Positions 55,118 to 55,418 of a stretch of DNA of 55,418 bases are shown piece after piece. This stretch comes from Marinilabiliaceae bacterium JC017. Its GTDB lineage: Bacteria; Bacteroidota; Bacteroidia; Bacteroidales; Marinilabiliaceae. The position numbers and the translations under genes were made by a program. The DNA is taken from positions 1 to 55,418 of the forward strand of contig RHGE01000041.1 in the NCBI GenBank assembly GCA_004296775.1, in the 5' to 3' direction. Below the pieces are notes generated by a model, which was given only the letters and a program-made list of their open reading frames with translations, did not search any database and was not told the origin of the DNA. Within the stretch, counting starts at the first letter, position 1. Each line of letters opens with the position of its first letter.

Positions 55118-55211
55118 TACCGATTGCAAATCGATGCTAGCAGGGGCAAACGCGAAGTCGCCCTTGAATATATCGACACTATAACACAAAAAGCCAAATG
55201 ACGAGTCGGAC

Positions 55212-55418
55212 CATGATGTTGGGAAGCGGAGGAGCCAGTCAAATAAGCGGGCCGGCGTAGGCGCGACGAAGATGAATGCGTGAATTCTGGCATGTGGGTT
55301 AGCAAAAATTCATCAAGGAGGTGGGATGAAGCTTTTATTTGACTAGCGTTTTTTGCTTCGTTTTTGGGGCAATGCCAAAAATGAAGTAGGGTTTGGGACA
55401 ACGTCCCAATAAAACTAT
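55212..55418 (+). repeat. 205-bp dispersed repeat C, copy 2 (runs to the window end)
   Basis: CATGATGTTGGGAAGCGGAG to the end aligns with 41285-41490, with substitutions such as GGAGGAGCC for GCGGGAGCC. The end hairpin GGGAC/GTCCC is GGGACAACGTCCC here, a stem kept with a changed loop, which hints at selection on the structure. A 98-codon minus-strand frame (55401-55105) covers it but has no family resemblance. Confidence 0.75.

Noticed and set aside
55105-55401. Minus-strand 98-residue ORF
   Set aside because: It lies over repeat C. The frame is not maintained in the first copy at 41285-41490, and the composition is not protein-like.

Overview
The window reads as chromosomal DNA of an anaerobic or facultative member of the Bacteroidota, possibly a marine or sediment Marinilabiliales-type organism (inference). 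Supporting signs are the near absence of Shine-Dalgarno sites, several matches to the Bacteroidota promoter consensus TTTG-N19-21-TAnnTTTG, many lipoprotein signal peptides, a DUF6261-like protein, a large secreted GH31 enzyme, and a giant 2-hydroxyacyl-CoA dehydratase activase, which is typical of strict anaerobes. No rRNA, tRNA or CRISPR array was seen. GC content looks clearly lower in 13.3-34.6 kb than in the efflux operon and the SNF2 gene on either side (judged by eye).

Layout. (1) 0-0.5 kb: a small duplicated ORF of unknown function and an intergenic repeat. (2) 0.56-7.2 kb: an AraC regulator followed by a complete tripartite RND efflux operon (adaptor lipoprotein, HAE1 permease, TolC-like lipoprotein) closed by a strong terminator. 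(3) 7.4-7.8 kb: a decayed IS1380-type transposase. (4) 7.8-13.2 kb: a secreted WD40 protein on the minus strand, an AEC carrier and an exported transglutaminase-like protein. (5) 13.3-34.6 kb: a Wzx/Wzy-type exopolysaccharide or capsule locus, all on the plus strand: Wza, Wzc-type tyrosine kinase, acetyltransferase, Wzx, asparagine-synthase-like amidotransferase, Wzy, three glycosyltransferases, two deacetylase-fold proteins, a FemAB-like transferase, an initiating sugar transferase, a DegT aminotransferase, a beta-helix lipoprotein and a PglF/CapD-type dehydratase. The last enzymes suggest a 4-amino-4,6-dideoxy-HexNAc as first sugar. (6) 34.6-36.0 kb: a gene-free repeat zone with about 260-bp units and a 4 x 42-bp tandem array. 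(7) 36.0-41.0 kb: a DUF6261-like protein and a 1363-residue SNF2 ATPase. (8) 41.0-42.1 kb: nested dispersed repeats. (9) 42.1-45.9 kb: a secreted GH31 enzyme with discoidin-like, dockerin-like and cohesin-like modules. (10) 46.5-55.0 kb: an AraC regulator divergent from a tandem acyl-CoA dehydratase activase, followed by a SufC-like ATPase, a SufB-like scaffold and a TudS-like desulfidase.

Most interesting unit: the last module. A minimal SufC/SufB pair without SufS, SufU, SufE or a separate SufD lies next to a protein resembling the [4Fe-4S] desulfidase TudS, and downstream of an activase that itself needs [4Fe-4S] clusters. A coherent but untested reading is a dedicated Fe-S assembly line in which the desulfidase supplies sulfide, bypassing cysteine desulfurase, to mature the dehydratase system. 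The AraC gene facing it has a consensus promoter overlapped by a perfect 9-bp inverted repeat.

Repeats form a second theme. A roughly 145-bp MITE-like element with 17-bp terminal inverted repeats, a roughly 205-bp repeat that follows it in two places, a short GTCCAGG repeat, and the 260-bp units are all described below.
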